Source: DASUXY01 sp035301985
Lineage (GTDB): Bacteria > Bacillota > Bacilli > Bacillales > Amphibacillaceae
Assembly: GCA_035301985.1 (NCBI GenBank)
Contig: DATGTE010000005.1
Location: 1-9,847, forward strand
Direction of reading: 5' to 3'
DNA length: 9,847 nucleotides
The notes below the pieces were generated by a model. That model worked only from the letters and a program-made list of their open reading frames with translations. It was not told the origin of the DNA and did no database searches. Numbering within the stretch: the first letter of the stretch is position 1; each line of letters opens with the position of its first letter. A program made the translations under genes and the position numbers. Positions 6,966 through 9,847 of this stretch are shown piece after piece.

Positions 6966-8039
6966 TTAATATGATTGATCCTGCACAACTAAAAATGAAG
7001 GATGTTGATTGATGTATTTCTTCTTCCAATCGATTTCAACTTTATTCCAACGGTCTTCGTTAGCTTGAAAGCGATATAGACCATGATTATTCATTGCATA
7101 AAACACGCCTGATTCTGTCGGATCTGCAGCTAATGCATGAGCATAGGAGCCATCACATGGTAATCCTTCTGCTACTTCTTCCCACGGTTGATCGCTTATT
7201 TTTCGGTAAATCGTGGAGTACAGTGAAGAGTGATGAGCATGGGAAGCGTGTTTTGCAGCGGAAACGAAACGTTCATCCGGATCTTCTGGATGAAGAACCA
7301 TATGATACAGATACGGATGATTTTCTAATCCTTCACTCATGAACGTCCAGCTCCGTCCTTCGTCGATGCTCTCGGCATAAGAATGGCCATCAACAATTAA
7401 ACCATCACCGCATGCTGCATATAATCGACCCGGGGATTGAGGATGTGCGAGTAAAGTGTGAATGTCTAACGGACTGTTAAATGGCCGATCTTCCCAAGTC
7501 TCGCCATGGTCTTCTGTACGTATAAAAGCCCCAAATTCAATGGATACGCCCAAATGATTTTCATGTAAATAACTAGGGGTAATCCAGCGCACATGGTGTG
7601 TATGTGGACGAGGAGGAAATTGCCAGTTTCCTTTAGAAGGAAGGGTTTGGATGCCTTTATATTCAGTCCAAGATTCGCCGTTGTCTTCTGAATAATAAAG
7701 CGCGCTTGGCTCCGTTCCGGCGTAAACAATACAGTTACCTTTAGATTTTTTAGTTGGATGAACAGCTACAGACGTCACATGTGCAGATCTGATGCCGTTA
7801 CCTAGCATCGGCTCATAATAAGAGTTCGCTTTTCCGATGGCTCGCCAATGTTCACCACCATCTTCACTTTTCCAAAGCCCTTGGCCGTAAGTTGCACAAT
7901 ACATACGTTTTTTATTATGAGGATCAACGGCGAGACTGGTAGGTTGCGTTCCTTCTAGATGATTCGTTGACCGATATCCGTCTTCTGTTTCCTTAACAAT
8001 GAACAGTTCATCTTCCATCCCTAAGAAAAATGTTTTCAT
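6966..8039 (-). CDS. BNR/Asp-box repeat beta-propeller protein (sialidase/VPS10-like fold)
   Basis: Intact 357-residue protein with four clear Asp boxes: SEDGGEHW (58-65), SEDNGESW (117-124), TEDHGETW (175-182) and SIDEGRSW (224-231). Their spacing of about 50-60 residues fits blades of a beta-propeller as in BNR-repeat sialidase-like and sortilin-like folds. There is no signal peptide, so it is probably cytoplasmic. Two His-rich loops (PHTHH 145-149, HASHAHH 264-270) could bind metal. No sialidase arginine triad can be assigned, so enzyme activity is not claimed. ATG 8039 is preferred over ATG 8060 because AAGGGGAG lies 7 bases before it and the earlier ATG has no ribosome binding site. It is the only clean gene between degraded neighbours and begins only about 35 bases after the LXG remnant ends. 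Confidence 0.88.
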   Translation of the reverse strand: MKTFFLGMEDELFIVKETEDGYRSTNHLEGTQPTSLAVDPHNKKRMYCATYGQGLWKSEDGGEHWRAIGKANSYYEPMLGNGIRSAHVTSVAVHPTKKSKGNCIVYAGTEPSALYYSEDNGESWTEYKGIQTLPSKGNWQFPPRPHTHHVRWITPSYLHENHLGVSIEFGAFIRTEDHGETWEDRPFNSPLDIHTLLAHPQSPGRLYAACGDGLIVDGHSYAESIDEGRSWTFMSEGLENHPYLYHMVLHPEDPDERFVSAAKHASHAHHSSLYSTIYRKISDQPWEEVAEGLPCDGSYAHALAADPTESGVFYAMNNHGLYRFQANEDRWNKVEIDWKKKYINQHPSFLVVQDQSY

Positions 8040-8074
8040 CCATATTCTCCCCTTTTTCATGATTTGAATTGTTA

Positions 8075-8323
8075 TTATTCTGTAATTTGGATGTCTTCTT
8101 TTTTCATCCTCGATCTAAGCACGAACGATTCTCGCTACATCACTTTCATCTACGCTCGACTGGAAATTCTCGATATGTTTTTCTAAATTTTCATGAATCT
8201 CGATAACAATAGTTCAAAGTCAGCAATAGTCGTTTGGTGGACAGACGTAAAGTAGTTTTTGGCAGAGGGGGTTGCCTCACCTGTAAAATCTTCCATAGAG
8301 ATGAAGCCAGCGATGCATTTACT
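8075..8323 (-). pseudogene. LXG-domain polymorphic toxin, internal N-terminal fragment
   Basis: A first frame reads KCIAGFISMEDFTGEATPSA then KNYFTSVHQTTIADFELLLS. After a shift near 8205 a second frame gives IHENLEKHIENFQSSVDESD and VARIVRA, then TAG (8117-8115). A third gives EDIQITE, ending in TAATAA. The pattern (DDF-G-A---AK-YF---H, then L--H---F-S-VD-S--A-I) resembles the middle of LXG domains, the WXG-like N-terminal domain that directs toxins to the type VII secretion system. The family call is from memory and moderate. The true N-terminus, including the LxG residues, is missing, as is any C-terminal toxin domain. Confidence 0.5.
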
Positions 8324-8341
8324 TTATACATTTTTATGAAT

Positions 8342-8368
8342 AAAAGAGCGATATTAGTAGCTCTTTTT
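8342..8368. terminator. Bidirectional-looking rho-independent terminator behind the immunity remnants
   Basis: AAAAGAGC (8342-8349) and GCTCTTTT (8360-8367) form an 8-bp stem with a 10-base loop. On the minus strand the stem is followed by ATTC after TTTT; on the plus strand a run of five Ts closes it. It lies about 90 bases downstream of the second immunity-like remnant and separates that cluster from the LXG fragment. Confidence 0.65.
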
Positions 8369-8458
8369 CCCGAACATAAACATAAAAAACATGTTTGCAT
8401 CACTTATGTTTTATTTGTCCATTATATAAAGTTTCAGATGGAATCATATCATTGAAAT

Positions 8459-8607
8459 TTATTCCAAATTCACATCACAATCTACAAGCCAATATTCAAA
8501 TACCTTAAATACCTTTCATATGCTTCAACATCAACGGATTCTTAATCAATAAATTCGATTCCTTCATTAAAATGGGAACAATATGTCTCGCCTTCAATTG
8601 AATCCAT
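8459..8607 (-). pseudogene. Small acidic protein remnant, possibly a second immunity gene
   Basis: From ATG 8607 one frame reads MDSIEGETYCSHFNEGIEFI then D, TAA, ESVDVEAYERYLRYL. A one-base shift then gives FEYWLVDCDVNLE and a stop at 8459. The joined product is about 49 residues, strongly acidic and soluble-looking, as are many toxin-neutralising proteins. It follows the first immunity-like remnant by one base. It may be the C-terminus of a longer gene. No family is assigned; the role is inferred from position only. Confidence 0.45.
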
Positions 8608-8608
8608 A

Positions 8609-9075
8609 TCATTCTTGAATGATGTCTACTTTTCCCAAATGATCCAATGAAAAGCGACTTTTTGGATTGTGTTCGAACCAATCCGTCAACACTTTTTCAT
8701 ATAGAAAGTAATCTTGATCATTCGTTAAATCTTCTTCTGTTAAATGATGTTTTTCCATGAACTTTGCGACTTCTTTTGGATCGTTTGTGCTGTAATCTGT
8801 ATCGGAATATTGATCTGAAACGATATCAGGCTTTTCTATTCATAGTACTCCTGTTTGAAGTCTGGATAAAAATCTCTCACAGTCTTCTGTAAGTTTTTTA
8901 ATACATTTGCTTTAATAAGACTTGAGTAACTAGTAGATGTATACAGTTTGGGGAAAGATTGAACCTCAGCATAATACATTTCAGCAAACACATTTTTTAC
9001 CTTGGTTACTTTATACACATCATGACTCCCGATAAGCAATATGACGGTGCTCATTACATAAACTAACTTTTTCAT
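8609..9075 (-). pseudogene. Immunity-like protein paired with the LXG-type toxin, frameshifted
   Basis: ATG 9075 opens a 79-residue frame. It begins with one hydrophobic N-terminal segment (MKKLVYVMSTVILLIG) and continues to FYPDFKQEYYE and TAG at 8838-8836. The coding pattern resumes two bases out of frame with PDIVSDQYSDTDYSTNDPKE, then EVAKFMEKHHLTEEDL and WFEHNPKSRFSLDHLGKVDI, ending at 8609. The joined protein is about 153 residues, membrane-anchored with a soluble acidic domain. The start overlaps the toxin stop as ATGA, the translational coupling usual for toxin-immunity pairs, so I infer it protected the cell from the neighbouring toxin. The TAG plus shift breaks it; the 79-residue N-terminal part could still be made. 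Confidence 0.6.
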
Positions 9076-9847
9076 TCATAACGACCCATTTCATGTTTAT
9101 ATTCCTCTAGACTACGAATGAAGTTATACGTCTCTGGTCTTGCTTTTTTAATTCTTTCATGGCCCCACTTGCTTCCGAGTCATTATCATCATCCCATTTT
9201 ATATTTAGTGCATTAAAAACTTATTTTTTCACATCGTTCACATTCGTATGTTGACTGAACATTTCAGCCCGTGAATAAAGGATTCCAACTTCATGATACT
9301 ATTTATTTACGGCATCTTGATAAGAAAGTCCTTCTTTTTCCATTAAATAGGATATGTTTTCAGCATCTAAATCTGCTTTGTAATCGTCAGCTCCAAAACT
9401 CAGCTCCGCTCCTAATAAAGAGTCATCTAAAGTTGCATCTCCTAACCAGCCAGATAAACCTTCAAGTTTTTCTTTCCCTAAAAACAGATGAGGTAATCCT
9501 AATAGCCTATCTAGTACATATCGTTTATCATACAATATAGTTGCTGTTGTAATTTGTTGATGCGCAAAATCGCCATGATCAGCCATGTTGTTGTATTGAT
9601 TTTTCCAATACGCTGCAAATTCTTTGTTCTCTAACTTTCTATTTAACACATTTTCAAGAGTGCCTTTATACTGTTCCCTTTTTCCTACTTCTCTTTTTAG
9701 CCTTTACCAATCAGTAATATCAGGATTAGAAGTAATAAAATTCTGTATTCTCACTTTATATCTCAATAACTCATCCTCTTCTTCGGTAAACTCTAGAAAA
9801 TGAATGAAAAAGTCTTCTTCACTCGCAATATATTTTGTTGACAGTGT
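9072..9847 (-). pseudogene. C-terminal part of an LXG-type polymorphic toxin with three in-frame stops (partial at window edge)
   Basis: Reading from the right edge one frame runs through three nonsense codons. TAA at 9706-9704 lies between NPDITDW and RLKREVGK. TAG at 9301-9299 lies between DAVNK and YHEVGILYSRAEMF. TAA at 9223-9221 lies between VNDVKK and VFNALNIKWDDD. One frame change near an A6 run (9149-9144) then gives RPETYNFIRSLEEYKHEMGR and the TGA at 9074-9072. The core WKNQYNNMADHGDFAHQQIT, WLGDATLD and FGADDYKADLDAENI resembles the C-terminal domain of Bacillaceae LXG-type secreted toxins as I recall them; the activity of that domain is not known to me. The upstream part, including any LXG domain, lies outside the window. 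The stop overlaps the immunity-like gene by four bases. Confidence 0.6.

Noticed and set aside
8191..8403. 70-codon minus-strand frame over the LXG fragment
   Set aside because: The neighbouring frame carries the domain-like sequence (MEDFTGEATPSA, YFTSVHQTT); this one runs through the terminator hairpin.
9299..9649. Independent 116-residue gene with a GTG start
   Set aside because: The same frame continues coding-like on both sides of its stops, so it is one segment of the longer toxin remnant.

Overview
The window looks like chromosomal DNA of a low-to-moderate GC Bacillota, most likely Bacillaceae. Signs are GGAGG-type ribosome binding sites, a Fur-box-like operator, a small phasin-like protein paired with an AarF/UbiB kinase, and remains of an LXG toxin/immunity locus. 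Every gene and gene remnant I can support lies on the minus strand, so transcription runs from high to low coordinates.

The layout alternates intact genes with a large amount of gene debris. At the left edge (1-1151) is a membrane-anchored class A beta-lactamase-like serine hydrolase that runs out of the window. Next comes a wrecked PD-(D/E)XK nuclease-family transposase (about 1546-1958) with its likely promoter. The best preserved module is the phasin-like gene (4209-4502) followed by a full-length AarF/UbiB kinase (2303-3982). It has a candidate sigma-A promoter whose -10 box is the first part of a 17/19 Fur box, an apparent ATT start for the kinase, and a terminator whose first arm is the end of the kinase coding sequence. 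Upstream are a 43-codon signal-peptide-like ORF and a frameshifted small membrane protein gene (4865-5239).

From 5519 to 6869 lie a disabled MFS transporter (premature stop plus a shift in a T8 run) and the N-terminal stub of a SAM methyltransferase directly ahead of it. An intact 357-residue BNR/Asp-box beta-propeller protein follows (6966-8039). From 8075 to the right edge is a decayed LXG-type polymorphic toxin region: a piece of an LXG domain, a terminator, two broken immunity-like genes, and the C-terminal part of a toxin with three in-frame stops. The toxin overlaps its immunity gene by ATGA.

At least eight of about twelve protein-coding loci are broken, while the kinase, hydrolase, phasin-like and propeller frames are clean over hundreds of codons. 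This fits a degenerating accessory region around a few maintained genes better than uniform sequencing error. The most testable new ideas are iron (Fur) control of the phasin-AarF unit and the ATT start of the kinase. I saw no rRNA, tRNA or CRISPR array, and no complete insertion sequence.
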